From assembly GCA_017643925.1 (NCBI GenBank), contig JAEPML010000001.1, forward strand, positions 636,378 to 700,377: a DNA stretch of 64,000 nucleotides, in the 5' to 3' direction. This DNA is from Roseibium sp. (GTDB lineage: Bacteria > Pseudomonadota > Alphaproteobacteria > Rhizobiales > Stappiaceae). Positions 9,407 through 18,277 of this stretch are shown here, piece by piece. Positions within the stretch are counted from its first letter, which is position 1. The number at the start of each line of letters is the position of its first letter. The position numbers were made by a program, and so were the translations under genes. The notes under the pieces were generated by a model. It was not told the origin of the DNA. It ran no database searches and saw only the letters and a program-made list of their open reading frames with translations.

Positions 9407-9476
9407 CACCCTTCAGGCGGCTTGGCCTTGTGGTGATCGTGCGCTCGGGTCGAAAAGGTGCCCGTTCGTTTTCTCG

Positions 9477-10103
9477 TCAGTTACGCAACCGCGGTGCATA
9501 GAAGTAGTGATCGTAGGGGTGTCCGGGATAATCCCTTCGCAGCGAACCGACGTCCTCTTCGGCGACGGGCTGCACGTAGCAAGCGCCCTTGGCCCGGTCG
9601 AAATCAATGCTCTTGCACCAGTCCCGCTGCAGGCAGATCGCCTTGCAGATGTCGATCGTCAAACCGGGATAGCTTTCCTGGTTATGACCGGGAATGCCCG
9701 CATTGGCGACCATGCCGAACCCGTCTGCACCTACCTGGGCTGCCGGCGCATCCATGTGATCGAGTTCCTCTTCCACATAGGCGGTTCGTTCCGCATACAT
9801 CGACGCGTTGCAATGGTAGTTGTCTTCGCAGTCGTCCCGGCTGGCCAGCCATTCGGCATATTCCCGTGCCATCTCTGCTTTGCCTTGCGCGTCGAGGACA
9901 GCATAGAGCTTGTCTGAAAGCTCTCCGAGTTTGGCATCCCTGCGCAAGAGATCGTCATCAGAACAGATGAAGGTCTCGTTGTTGGACCGTGCCATGTGGC
10001 AGTCCATGTGAAAATCCACCCCCTCCTGGGCGTGCACCGGTTTCCATTCGGCACCCAGTGCTGTGAAGGCAGTGAACAAGGTCGCAAAAAGAATGAGTTT
10101 CAT
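9477..10103 (-). CDS. Secreted LprI-like / PAN (apple) domain fusion protein
   Basis: A 208-residue protein from the ATG at 10103, with a signal peptide (about 1-25). Residues 33-112 resemble the lysozyme-inhibitor LprI-like (DUF1311) domain, with cysteines C35, C47, C92 and C98 and an EYAEWLASRDDCED stretch. Residues about 140-205 look like a PAN/apple module (GLTIDICKAICLQRDWCKS, with C153, C157, C163, C175 and a C-terminal tyrosine-rich strand). Eight cysteines suit a periplasmic disulfide-bonded protein. A role in glycan or protein binding is inference from the domain types. The longer frame to 10160 only adds a non-signal extension. Confidence 0.65.
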   Translation of the reverse strand: MKLILFATLFTAFTALGAEWKPVHAQEGVDFHMDCHMARSNNETFICSDDDLLRRDAKLGELSDKLYAVLDAQGKAEMAREYAEWLASRDDCEDNYHCNASMYAERTAYVEEELDHMDAPAAQVGADGFGMVANAGIPGHNQESYPGLTIDICKAICLQRDWCKSIDFDRAKGACYVQPVAEEDVGSLRRDYPGHPYDHYFYAPRLRN

Positions 10104-10178
10104 GGTCCCCCCATAACCCAATATGAAGGCACCGTAACGGAAACTGTCAGGTGGTGACAAGCGGCCTGTCGCAGGCCG

Positions 10179-10832
10179 TCAGTGGTGTGGGCGAGGGGGC
10201 GTCGCATTCTCCGGAAGTGGTTGCAAACAAGCAAGAATACCATCGACAACGTGATCGAGAATCTGCTCCCGGTTTTCGGCTGCCTTGGCGTCCGAGACAG
10301 CGGCGTGCATGACAGATTTCACCAGGTTCATGATGACAAAAACCGCTGACTTGGCCGCCTGTCCTTTTGGCAGTTCCGGCCGACTGTCGAGAAATCCGTT
10401 TATCAGTCCGACCATCTCCTGCTGAAAGCGTTCCCTGTCGACCAGTTGGGTCTGCGCAGGGATCCATTCCTCGAAAGCGCCATGAAGTCTCGCTTCCGAC
10501 AGGTGCATGTCGAGATTGGCGCCGATGATCGATCTGACGGCCTCGCGAAGCGGCAGCTTGCCGGACTTGTCCATCGCGGATCGTATCAGCGCCAGAAGTT
10601 CATCGTGATGCATCCTCTGGATTTCGAGAATGAGAGAATCCTTGTTGGGAAAATACTGGTAGAGCGAGCCGATACTGATCCCGGCCCGTTCCGCAATCTG
10701 GTTGGTCGTCGCCGCTTCAAACCCATGTTCGGCGAATATCTGCCTGGCAGCTTCCAGGATGGTTTCAACCATGAGGCGGGACCGCAGCTGTTTGGGTTTC
10801 CGTCGTTGCCCGGGGGCCAGTTGTAAGGGCAC
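10179..10832 (-). CDS. TetR/AcrR family transcriptional regulator
   Basis: A 217-residue regulator starting at a GTG at 10832, with GAAGGA seven bases upstream. The N-terminal TetR helix-turn-helix is clear (about residues 20-65: ILEAARQIFAEHGFEAATT then ISIGSLYQYFPNKDSL). The C-terminal helical ligand domain resembles the TetR_C_11/AcrR type; the ligand is unknown. It is divergent from the MipA/OmpV gene across a 298-base region, which makes that gene a candidate target. Confidence 0.85.
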   Translation of the reverse strand: MPLQLAPGQRRKPKQLRSRLMVETILEAARQIFAEHGFEAATTNQIAERAGISIGSLYQYFPNKDSLILEIQRMHHDELLALIRSAMDKSGKLPLREAVRSIIGANLDMHLSEARLHGAFEEWIPAQTQLVDRERFQQEMVGLINGFLDSRPELPKGQAAKSAVFVIMNLVKSVMHAAVSDAKAAENREQILDHVVDGILACLQPLPENATPPRPHH

Positions 10833-11130
10833 CTGAAGATCCTTCTGTCATTCCATAGGTACTTATACGGGGGAGAGATTGGTCAAAATTGTGACCGGAA
10901 TGCGAGTGTTCGTTCTCTCTCCGGAGTCGGGCAGATTAAGAGGCGTCTAGGAAATACAATAAAAAACAATACTTTAATCTCAAATCGATGATCAGTGAAG
11001 ATCCGGCACGGGCAACCGGCAACGCGAGTTTCTGAAATCACCGCCTCCGCGCAAAGTCCAGCTACCGCAAGGGGTCCTGAAACACAGGCCCGACCACATT
11101 TGCGGATTTTTGAGTGCACGGAGGTTTGTT
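10833..11130. other. Intergenic region between tetR-type and mipA-type genes
   Basis: A 298-base divergent region with no convincing gene. It is AT-rich around 10950-10985 (AATACAATAAAAAACAATAC), which may hold the promoters. A short open frame on the minus strand (10883-11173) has no recognisable protein features. I see no clear TetR operator. Confidence 0.5.
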
Positions 11131-11961
11131 TTGCGAAATTGCAGGGGTTTTGTTTTGGCTGCGGGAGCGACACTCGTCACCACGAGCTGCGCGGTGGCAC
11201 CCGCCTGGTCGGCGGATCTTGGGGACCAGGAAGACGAAGCGGTGACCGGACTGCATGGATTTGTTGTCCTTGGCGGTGGTGTGGAGCCCGATTTTGAAGG
11301 CTCATCAGACTATGCGGCCACGCCACATATCTACGCCAACCTGACGGCCTACGGGTTCGGTCTTGAACTGGAAGGACCGCAGGCAACACTCAACATCAGG
11401 CCGGATGCCGCTTTCCAGTTCGGGCCGTCAATCGGTTACGATCTCGGCAGAGACGGAACTACCAACAAGGTGGTTGACCGGTTGGACAAGATCGACGGCG
11501 CATTCGAGGCCGGTGGTTTCGTTGCCTATCAATTCAACGCCTTGCTCGCCCAGTCTGACGTCTTTGAAATCTCTGCCGATCTGATGGCGGATCTCTCAGG
11601 CGTGCATGACGGTGTCAGCGGCACCATCAATGCGTCCTATCAAATCGCGGCTTCCGAGCGATTGCGCCTGGGGCTGGATGCCTCGGTTGGGCTTGCCAGC
11701 GACAGTTACATGGATACCTATTTTGGGGTTTCCCAGGCTGGCTCCAACCGGTCCGGTCTTGCTGCCTATACCGCCTCCGGGGGCATCAAGGATGTGGGCA
11801 TTGGCGCTACGGCCAGTTTTTCGATCACGGAAAACTGGGGGATCGTCGGTCGTGCGGAATACAGCCGCCTCTTGGGAGACGCTGCCGACAGCCCGATCGT
11901 GAAACAGGAGGGCTCGGCCGACCAGTTCGAGGCAGGGATCGGGCTCTTTTACGCCTTCTGA
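11131..11961 (+). CDS. MipA/OmpV family outer-membrane protein
   Basis: An outer-membrane beta-barrel of 276 residues. The start is the TTG at 11131, placed six bases after CGGAGG, giving a good signal peptide (MRNCRGFVLAAGATL...APAWSAD); the frame is open to a TTG at 11110, but that site has no ribosome-binding site. Alternating hydrophobic strands and a terminal aromatic residue (GIGLFYAF) fit the MipA/OmpV family. E. coli MipA scaffolds murein synthesis, but most family members are uncharacterised porin-like proteins. A rho-independent terminator follows 40 bases after the stop. Confidence 0.8.
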   Translation: MRNCRGFVLAAGATLVTTSCAVAPAWSADLGDQEDEAVTGLHGFVVLGGGVEPDFEGSSDYAATPHIYANLTAYGFGLELEGPQATLNIRPDAAFQFGPSIGYDLGRDGTTNKVVDRLDKIDGAFEAGGFVAYQFNALLAQSDVFEISADLMADLSGVHDGVSGTINASYQIAASERLRLGLDASVGLASDSYMDTYFGVSQAGSNRSGLAAYTASGGIKDVGIGATASFSITENWGIVGRAEYSRLLGDAADSPIVKQEGSADQFEAGIGLFYAF

Positions 11962-12001
11962 GGGGGAGGTCCTAGACCGAGGGGGCGGCGAGTTTCACCA
12001 G

Positions 12002-12030
12002 CCCTGCGGGCCCCGCCCGCAGGGTTTTCT
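12002..12030 (+). terminator. Rho-independent terminator of the mipA-type gene
   Basis: A perfect 10-bp GC-rich stem (CCCTGCGGGC with GCCCGCAGGG, loop CCC) at 12002-12024 is followed by TTTTCT. It lies 40 bases after the MipA stop and has the T run only on the plus strand. Confidence 0.85.
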
Positions 12031-12084
12031 CCGGCGGGTCACAAGGGGGGGCTCCCGGCCTGGAAGCCAACATGCGAGACAAAT

Positions 12085-12618
12085 TCAGCGGTAGCGATGT
12101 ATCTCGCAGTTCTCAAGTTTGCGGCCAATGATCTCGTTGAATGCGTTTCCATGACCGATCACTGCCAGGGGGCGATCAACGATCCTGTCGAGGCGGTGAA
12201 CAAACCCCGAGATGCGTTCCTTGAAGGTTTCTTCCGGCTCGGGACTGATGTCTCGGCCCTTTTCATGATGCCACCATGTTTCGCTCAAATGACTGAATTC
12301 AAGGCCTGGAAAATCTTTGCTCAAGACGTTTGGTGACCTCCCGACATCGCAACTGTGCAGCAGCAGTTCGTGGTGACCATCCATCACCTCGATCGGCACC
12401 TCGTCCTGAAAGATCAGCAACGCTGTCTGGATTGCCCGTGTAAACGGCGAGGTTATGACGTGGCGAATGCCAAGCCCCTGGATGTTTTCGCGTGCCTTGA
12501 GCGCCTGTTGTCGACCGAGTGCGGTCAACGGCGCGTCAAAAATCATGGGGTCGTTGTCCCCCTTCTTGAACACCGCGTTGAATTCGGATTGACCGTGTCG
12601 CACGAAGTAGATCGGCAT
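12085..12618 (-). CDS. Histidine phosphatase (phosphoglycerate mutase-like) family protein
   Basis: A 177-residue cytosolic protein from the ATG at 12618, preceded by GGAG at a good spacing. The RHG phosphohistidine motif is at residues 7-9 (YFVRHGQSEFNA), followed by LTALGRQQA and TSPFTRAIQTA, and a C-terminal VIGHGNAFNE with the second catalytic histidine. This is the histidine phosphatase superfamily branch 1 (SixA/GpmB-like). The substrate is not evident. It converges on the MipA-type gene. Confidence 0.85.
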   Translation of the reverse strand: MPIYFVRHGQSEFNAVFKKGDNDPMIFDAPLTALGRQQALKARENIQGLGIRHVITSPFTRAIQTALLIFQDEVPIEVMDGHHELLLHSCDVGRSPNVLSKDFPGLEFSHLSETWWHHEKGRDISPEPEETFKERISGFVHRLDRIVDRPLAVIGHGNAFNEIIGRKLENCEIHRYR

Positions 12619-12699
12619 GGCGCTCTCCATTCGGAAACTCTGTGATTGTCAGGCGTGAAGACGCTGTTTGTAGCCGACGTGCCGGAATAAGCACCCCAT

Positions 12700-13773
12700 C
12701 TAGTCGGCAGGCAGGAGAACCGGGCCCGTCTTTGCAAAGGACAGGTTCAGTTCCGAACCGACTTCCAGCGTTTCGTCGACATTGTCCTGAACCGCGAATA
12801 CCTGCCCGAAGCTGCCTTCCAGCGTATATTCCATTCGAACGCCAACATACGTTGCCTTGGCGACACGCGCCGGCATCCCCTCAGGGTCTCCAATCACCAG
12901 TCGAGACGGCCGAACAGCAATCTGGGCGCCTCCCGTGGCAAGGCCGCGCGAGGCGAGGCTGTACCGGTACCCGTTGATATCAACCGTGGCAGTTTCGCCC
13001 TGGATCTCCACGATCTGACAGGGGATCAAGTTCGCCTCGCCGATAAAGTCTGCAACAAAGGCATCAACGGGTTGATCATAGAGCTCTCGCGGCGTGCCGA
13101 TCTGGGCAATGGAAGCGTTGCGCATGACAACAATCTGATCCGAAACGGCAAGCGCCTCCTCCTGGTCATGGGTGACATAGACGACTGTCAGCCCGAGATC
13201 CTGCTGGATTGCGCGGATGTCCTCGCGCACCTGCCGCCGCAGTTTTGCGTCAAGGTTGGACAACGGCTCGTCGAAAAGCAGTACCTGCGGCTCGAGAACC
13301 AGCGCGCGCGCAACCGCGACACGCTGCTGCTGACCACCAGACAGCTCGCTGGGTAGTCGGTTGCCGAAGCCCTTGAGACCGACGAGGTCCAGTCCTTCAA
13401 GCGCGCGTGCGCGTGCTTCCGCCTTGTCAAAACCGGAAAAGGTCAGTCCATACATCACGTTTTCCAGCACGCTCATATGCGGGAAAAGGGCGTAGGACTG
13501 AAAGACCATGGAAACGTCACGGTCCGTTGCGGGCAGTTTAGTGACGTTCGTGTCCCCGATCAGAATGCGCCCGGAGCTGGCCATTTCCAGACCCGCGATC
13601 ATGCGCAGCGTCGTGGTCTTGCCGCAGCCGGAGGGGCCCAGGAGCGTGACTAGCTTACCCGCCTCGATGTTCAGGTCGATATTGTCAACGGCGACCACGT
13701 CCTTGCCGAAGACCTTGGACACGCCATCGAACCTGACCGGCGCGGCCTTGCTGCGAATATAGGTTTCGCTCAT
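12700..13773 (-). CDS. Ferric iron ABC transporter ATP-binding protein (FbpC-type)
   Basis: A 357-residue ATPase: Walker A GPSGCGKTT (about residues 46-54), signature LSGGQQQR (about 143-150), Walker B VLLFDEPLSN, H-loop THDQEEA, and a C-terminal TOBE regulatory domain (about 235-357). This length and TOBE organisation fit FbpC/PotA/UgpC-type importers. It is the last gene of a three-gene operon (substrate-binding protein, fused permease, ATPase) and overlaps the permease stop-start by 4 bases. Iron as substrate is inferred from the binding protein. Confidence 0.85.
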   Translation of the reverse strand: MSETYIRSKAAPVRFDGVSKVFGKDVVAVDNIDLNIEAGKLVTLLGPSGCGKTTTLRMIAGLEMASSGRILIGDTNVTKLPATDRDVSMVFQSYALFPHMSVLENVMYGLTFSGFDKAEARARALEGLDLVGLKGFGNRLPSELSGGQQQRVAVARALVLEPQVLLFDEPLSNLDAKLRRQVREDIRAIQQDLGLTVVYVTHDQEEALAVSDQIVVMRNASIAQIGTPRELYDQPVDAFVADFIGEANLIPCQIVEIQGETATVDINGYRYSLASRGLATGGAQIAVRPSRLVIGDPEGMPARVAKATYVGVRMEYTLEGSFGQVFAVQDNVDETLEVGSELNLSFAKTGPVLLPAD

Positions 13774-15986
13774 GACGCTTCCTTCATTTCGATATGCTTG
13801 CGACGCCCGATCTGCACCCGACCGACCAGCAACTGCAGAAACCCGACGGCGGCCAGCATCACGAAGATCAAGGTGGTGGAATAGGCAATCGCGAGGCCGT
13901 AGTCGTTGTTCTCGACCCGGCCGATGATGTAGCTGGTCGCCATGTCATATTCCGCGGACACGAGGAAGATGACAGCGGAGATCGCCGTCATTGCGCGCAC
14001 GAAACTGTAGACAAGGGCTGCCAGGATCGCAGGTCGCAACAGTGGCAGAATGACCTTCCGGAAAGTCTGCCAGGAGTTGGCGCCCAGCGTAAGCGAGCTT
14101 TCGTCGAGCGACTTGTCGATCTGCGACATGCTGGCAATCCCTGCACGCACGCCTACGGGCATATTCCTGAAAATGAAACTGACAACGAGGATGATGCCGG
14201 TACCGGTGATTTCGATCGGCGGTACGTTGAAGGCGAGAATGTAGCTGACCCCGATGACGGTGCCGGGAATGGCGAAGGACAGCATTGTCCCGAATTCGAA
14301 GGCGTTCTTGCCGACGAAGCTCTGCCGCGTCAGCAGATAGGCGGTTACAAGGCCGACCGCAGCGGTGAGCGGCGCGGCAATGGCCGCAATCGTGATGGTC
14401 GTCCAGAAACTGTCCCATGCGGCGCCCGTCCAGCGAATGCCCTCTTCCTCGAACCGGACCGAGAAGGCGGTCACGTAATGCTTCAGGGTCAGGGAGTTGT
14501 TGACCCCCCACAACTCGACGACGCTGCCATAGACTATCATGACATAGACGACAGCGGTGAAGAGCGCCCAGGCAAGAGCGATTGCCAGAACCGGCAGGGC
14601 AAGAGCCTTGGGCATTAGGGGGTGAACCCCCGCATCACCCTTGCCGGATACGGTCGTGTAGCTCTTTTTTCCGAGCCAGGCCCTTTGTGCGTAGAAGGCA
14701 GAGAGCGTGAAGAACAGCAAGACCATGGCCAGAACGGCGGCGCGACCCTGATCATATTGCGCTCCGACAATCGCAAAGAAGATCTCGGTAGACAGAACAT
14801 CGAAGTTCCCGCCGAGCACAAGCGGATTGCCGAAATCCGCCATGCTTTCGATGAAACCAAGCAGGAACGCGTTTGCAAGACCAGGCCGCATCAGCGGCAA
14901 CGAGACCGTTCGGAAGGTCTGCCACCGATTGGCGCGCAGGGTCTGGGCCGCTTCTTCCATCGACGGCGACACGCCCTCCACGACGCCAATCAGGACGAGA
15001 AAAGCGATCGGTGTGAAGGCGAGCGTCTGTGCGATCAGGACCCCGGGGAGACCATAGAGCCAGCGTGTCGGCTGCAGGCCGAAGAGTTCGGCAAAGAACA
15101 CGGTGACCGTTCCCGACAGTCCGAACAATAGGATCAGCGCAAGACCGATGACAAAGGGCGGCGTGATGATGGGCAACACCGTCATGGCGCGGATCAGGCG
15201 CTTGTAGCGGAAGCCCGACCGGGTCACGACGAGGGCGAAAGCCAGGCCGAGAAGCGTTGTAATGAAGCCAACAAGGATTGCCAGGAACAGCGAGTTCCAG
15301 GCCGCGCCGCAGCGGGCACCTGCAAGGCAACCCAGCCCCCAGATACGATCATCAAAGAACTTGTCGAAAAAGACCAGGATGGAATAACTGCCGTCGTCGG
15401 TTACGAATGCGGCGAACAGCATCTTGGCAATCGGAAAGAAAACGAAGGCGGTAACGATCACGATCACGCCGCCAATCGCGCTGACGACAAAAACGTCTCC
15501 GTTCACTGCGCCACGTGCAGCGATCCCTTGCGTGAACAGGAACAGGAAAGCGGATGCGCAGAGCAGCGCACCATAGCCCATGCCGAACTGGCGATCGTCC
15601 AGCGGACCAAAGGTGGCATTCATCCAGGCGAAATTGTATCCGCGGATGCCGATGGAAAATCCTTGCACGATCATCCAGGCGAAGCCGAGAGCGCCGGCCA
15701 GCACCAACAGCCGCGCATAGACAGGATCCGACTTCTGGTATCGCAGTGCCAGCAATGGCAATGCCAGCGGTATCAGCAACGGCGACAGCCAGAGTTTCTC
15801 GCCCTGGGCAATCAGGAAGACTGCCGGCGCATAATCTTCATCAAATGGATATCCATCGAGCAGCCACTCAAACGTCCAGAAGCCGTCCTCGATGCCGTAC
15901 CACGGCAGAAGACCGAAACCGACCCACCCGGCGATGATCCAGAGGATCAAGACCGGGGGAGTGGTGTTTTTCGAGACCAACGGCAC
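13770..15986 (-). CDS. Ferric iron ABC transporter permease, fused two-domain (FbpB-type)
   Basis: A 738-residue membrane protein carrying two BPD_transp_1 permease domains, each with an EAA-type loop (EEAAQTLRANRWQTFRTV near 340 and DESSLTLGANSWQTFRKV near 640), and extra N-terminal membrane segments. This is the FbpB organisation, in which one chain forms the whole pore. It starts with GTG directly after the TAA of the binding-protein gene (no spacer), so translation is coupled. Its stop overlaps the ATPase start by 4 bases. Confidence 0.85.
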   Translation of the reverse strand: MPLVSKNTTPPVLILWIIAGWVGFGLLPWYGIEDGFWTFEWLLDGYPFDEDYAPAVFLIAQGEKLWLSPLLIPLALPLLALRYQKSDPVYARLLVLAGALGFAWMIVQGFSIGIRGYNFAWMNATFGPLDDRQFGMGYGALLCASAFLFLFTQGIAARGAVNGDVFVVSAIGGVIVIVTAFVFFPIAKMLFAAFVTDDGSYSILVFFDKFFDDRIWGLGCLAGARCGAAWNSLFLAILVGFITTLLGLAFALVVTRSGFRYKRLIRAMTVLPIITPPFVIGLALILLFGLSGTVTVFFAELFGLQPTRWLYGLPGVLIAQTLAFTPIAFLVLIGVVEGVSPSMEEAAQTLRANRWQTFRTVSLPLMRPGLANAFLLGFIESMADFGNPLVLGGNFDVLSTEIFFAIVGAQYDQGRAAVLAMVLLFFTLSAFYAQRAWLGKKSYTTVSGKGDAGVHPLMPKALALPVLAIALAWALFTAVVYVMIVYGSVVELWGVNNSLTLKHYVTAFSVRFEEEGIRWTGAAWDSFWTTITIAAIAAPLTAAVGLVTAYLLTRQSFVGKNAFEFGTMLSFAIPGTVIGVSYILAFNVPPIEITGTGIILVVSFIFRNMPVGVRAGIASMSQIDKSLDESSLTLGANSWQTFRKVILPLLRPAILAALVYSFVRAMTAISAVIFLVSAEYDMATSYIIGRVENNDYGLAIAYSTTLIFVMLAAVGFLQLLVGRVQIGRRKHIEMKEAS

Positions 15987-17012
15987 TTACTGCGGCAGGG
16001 TCGAAACGTCTTCGTCCCATTTCTGCAAGAGACGCTTGCGTTCGTCGGAGGAGCCATACTTCTTGAAGTCGTAGTCGATCAGCTTGATCTGGCTCATGTC
16101 AGGTGCGCTCTCGGAAGTTTCCGCACCCTTGTTGGACGGCACCTGGAAAGCATTGACCTGGAGGGCGAGGTTCTGGGCGTCTGCGCTCAGGGCCCAGTCA
16201 TAGAACTTCTTGGCCTCATCCATGTTGCGGGCGCCTTCAATGATCGACATGGAGCCGATTTCGTATCCGGTTCCCTCGCAGGGCGCGACAACCTTCACCG
16301 GGAAGCCGGAGACCGCCTGTTTCACGGCGTCATGCATGAACACGATACCAATCGTGTTTTCGCCGCGCCCGGCTGCCTTGATCGGCGCTGAGCCGGACTT
16401 GGTGTACTGGTTGATGTTGGCGTGCAGGCCCTTCATGAACTCAAAGCCCTCGTCTTCGCCAAAGATCTGAACCATGGACGCAAGCGTCGTGTAGGCGGTA
16501 CCCGACGAATTCGGATTGGCCATTTGAACGTGGCCCTTGTATTCGGGCTTCAACAGGTCCTTCCAGCAAGCCGGCTCCGGCAGATTGTTCGCCGACAGGA
16601 GGTCGCTGTTATAGCCATATCCCAGGGCACCTGAGTAAATGCCGATTGTCCGGTTTCCCGCGCTTTCAGCCTGGCTGATCGCCCAGTCGTGCAGCTGATC
16701 GCGCATCGGAGACACATATTCGGCTGTCAGCCCTTCCTCGGCAGCCTGAAGATGCGGATCACCCGTGCCACCCCACCAGACATCTCCCTTCGGATTGGAG
16801 GACTCTGCCCGGACCTGTGCGAAAGTCTCACCCGAGGACTTGCGGGTCATGTTCACATCGATGCCCGTCGCGTCTTCGAAGCTGCGGGCCATCAGTTGGC
16901 ACCAGTCTTCCTGCGCGCTGCAGTAGAGAGTGAGTTTGTCGGCGTGTGCCATCGACACACTGGCAGCGAAAGCCAGAAGGGATCCTGCAAGTGTAGAAGT
17001 GGTTCTTTTCAT
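15987..17012 (-). CDS. Ferric iron ABC transporter substrate-binding protein (FbpA-type)
   Basis: A 341-residue periplasmic binding protein with a signal peptide (MKRTTSTLAGSLLAFAAS, cleavage near residue 24 after AHA). The block VWWGGTGDPHLQAAEEGL and the fold order match the extracellular solute-binding family 1/FbpA-like iron(III) binders. First gene of the fbpABC-like operon, with a strong GGGAGG site upstream of the ATG. Related binders carry other oxyanion-like ligands or phosphonates, so iron is the favoured but not proven substrate. Confidence 0.8.
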   Translation of the reverse strand: MKRTTSTLAGSLLAFAASVSMAHADKLTLYCSAQEDWCQLMARSFEDATGIDVNMTRKSSGETFAQVRAESSNPKGDVWWGGTGDPHLQAAEEGLTAEYVSPMRDQLHDWAISQAESAGNRTIGIYSGALGYGYNSDLLSANNLPEPACWKDLLKPEYKGHVQMANPNSSGTAYTTLASMVQIFGEDEGFEFMKGLHANINQYTKSGSAPIKAAGRGENTIGIVFMHDAVKQAVSGFPVKVVAPCEGTGYEIGSMSIIEGARNMDEAKKFYDWALSADAQNLALQVNAFQVPSNKGAETSESAPDMSQIKLIDYDFKKYGSSDERKRLLQKWDEDVSTLPQ

Positions 17013-17568
17013 GTTTGTTCCTCCCTCAAGGTTGTTTTCTGGCCGGTTGGTCCGGCTTCAGGTCTGGATCCCTACAGTGATGTTCAGCGCTTGTCGGGGA
17101 TCAGGTGAGCGCCGCATTGGTCTATGGCTTTGCACCCGCAACTGTTGAAATTGGCAGCTTGCCTGCAGCTTTCCGACGTAGGGGAAGTGCAGTCTTTCTC
17201 TGGGTTACAAGGTCAGCTGTGTTTGGCATTGGCTGGGGTTCACCTCGCTTGATCCTCGATTATCAGCACCTGTCCGACAGGAATGCAACAAAAATTGTTC
17301 AAGGAGTTGAGTTGCTTATTTAAATTTATTTAGAAGGCAAAGTAGGTGGGCCGGTAGAGTGCCGCCAAAAGGTTGCAGATCTGGTTGTCCTGACACGGTA
17401 GAAATCGGCGAGAATGCCCGGAATCGACAGACGGGCCGGCAGGGAGGAAATAAGGTTTCAGGGCGGCTGTTTGATGCTCAAGGTTTTCGGAAGACAGTCT
17501 CGAACCGTACCGGCATCAGACCGTCGGTACTTGCCACGAGACTGTTGTTTCGGAAGCTCCCGATGTCC
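17013..17568. other. Intergenic region upstream of the iron transporter operon
   Basis: A 556-base region with no supported gene; short frames at 17105 and 17359 lack protein character. It should hold the promoter of the FbpABC-type operon (transcribed leftwards) and the end of the CDF transcript. The part 17281-17345 is unusually AT-rich and contains a 13-base palindrome (17287-17299) and ATTTAAAT. No clear Fur, Irr or RirA box was recognised. Confidence 0.5.
17287..17299. promoter_or_regulatory. Short palindrome, possible operator
   Basis: AACAA-AAA-TTGTT is an exact inverted repeat lying in the AT-rich part of the region about 280 bases upstream of the iron-binding protein gene. It could be a regulator site; no regulator is implied by the sequence itself and chance is not excluded. 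Confidence 0.25.
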
Positions 17569-18204
17569 TTAGGCCTCGAGCCCCTGATGTATCTCCGTTG
17601 CGCGCCGCTCCGCCAAAGCCTGTCGCACGATCTGAACTGAAGAAGACAAGAACAGACCCGCCATGATCGCGGCAACGATCAGGTCAGGCCAGCCGGTCGA
17701 CGTGCCCCAGACACCCAGAGCGGCAACCATGACGGCCACATTGCCGAGAGCGTCATTGCGTGAGCAAAGCCAGACTGAACGCACATTTGCGTCGCCGTCC
17801 TTGTAACGGACAAGAAGGAGCACGCTCGCAAGGTTCGTGAGCAACGCGAGGAGGCCGATCCCGCCCATGATTTCGGCTTCGGGAACGCCGACGTAGAACA
17901 CGCGATAGACCGTTGAGCCAAAGACCCATAACCCCATCAGCAAAAGGCTCAGACCTTTCGCCAGGGCTGCGTTTGTCCGTACGCGGACCGAGGCGCCGAT
18001 CACCGCAAGCGAAATTCCATAGGTGAGCGCATCTCCCAGAAAGTCGAGAGCGTCGGCTTGAAGCGATTGCGATTTTGCAACATGACCGGCCGCAATCTCG
18101 ACTGCGAACATCGTCGCGTTGAGCGCGATCACGATCCATAGGCGCCGCTTGTAGTCGTCGGAAACGCCGTCGAATTTTGCGTTCTGCCCGCAACAACCTG
18201 ACAT
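17569..18204 (-). CDS. Cation diffusion facilitator (CDF) family metal efflux protein
   Basis: A 211-residue membrane protein with the CDF core: membrane segments 1-6 and metal-site motifs SLQADALDFLGDA (segment II) and CSRNDALGNV (segment V), the usual HxxxD/DxxxD pairs being here D-x-x-x-D and N-D-x-x-x-N. There is no long C-terminal cytoplasmic domain, and the N terminus begins MSGCCGQN, a possible metal-binding cysteine pair. The promoter carries a MerR-type 19-base spacer shared with the divergent MerR gene, so metal-induced expression is expected; the exact metal (Zn, Cd, Co, Pb) is not resolved. Confidence 0.8.
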   Translation of the reverse strand: MSGCCGQNAKFDGVSDDYKRRLWIVIALNATMFAVEIAAGHVAKSQSLQADALDFLGDALTYGISLAVIGASVRVRTNAALAKGLSLLLMGLWVFGSTVYRVFYVGVPEAEIMGGIGLLALLTNLASVLLLVRYKDGDANVRSVWLCSRNDALGNVAVMVAALGVWGTSTGWPDLIVAAIMAGLFLSSSVQIVRQALAERRATEIHQGLEA

Positions 18205-18235
18205 GTTTGTGCCTCTTTGAAACTGTAGTCAGCAC

Positions 18236-18266
18236 AATGTAATGTCTCTAGTGACTAGAGGTTCAA
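18236..18266 (-). promoter_or_regulatory. MerR-type promoter/operator of the CDF gene
   Basis: Read on the minus strand: -35 TTGAAC (18266-18261), a 19-base spacer holding the dyad CTCTAGTCACTAGAG, and -10 TACATT (18241-18236). A 19-base rather than 17-base spacer with a central dyad is the hallmark of promoters untwisted by MerR-family activators. It lies 32 bases upstream of the CDF start and just before the merR-type gene, so one operator probably serves both. Confidence 0.85.
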
Positions 18267-18277
18267 GAGGATTATTC

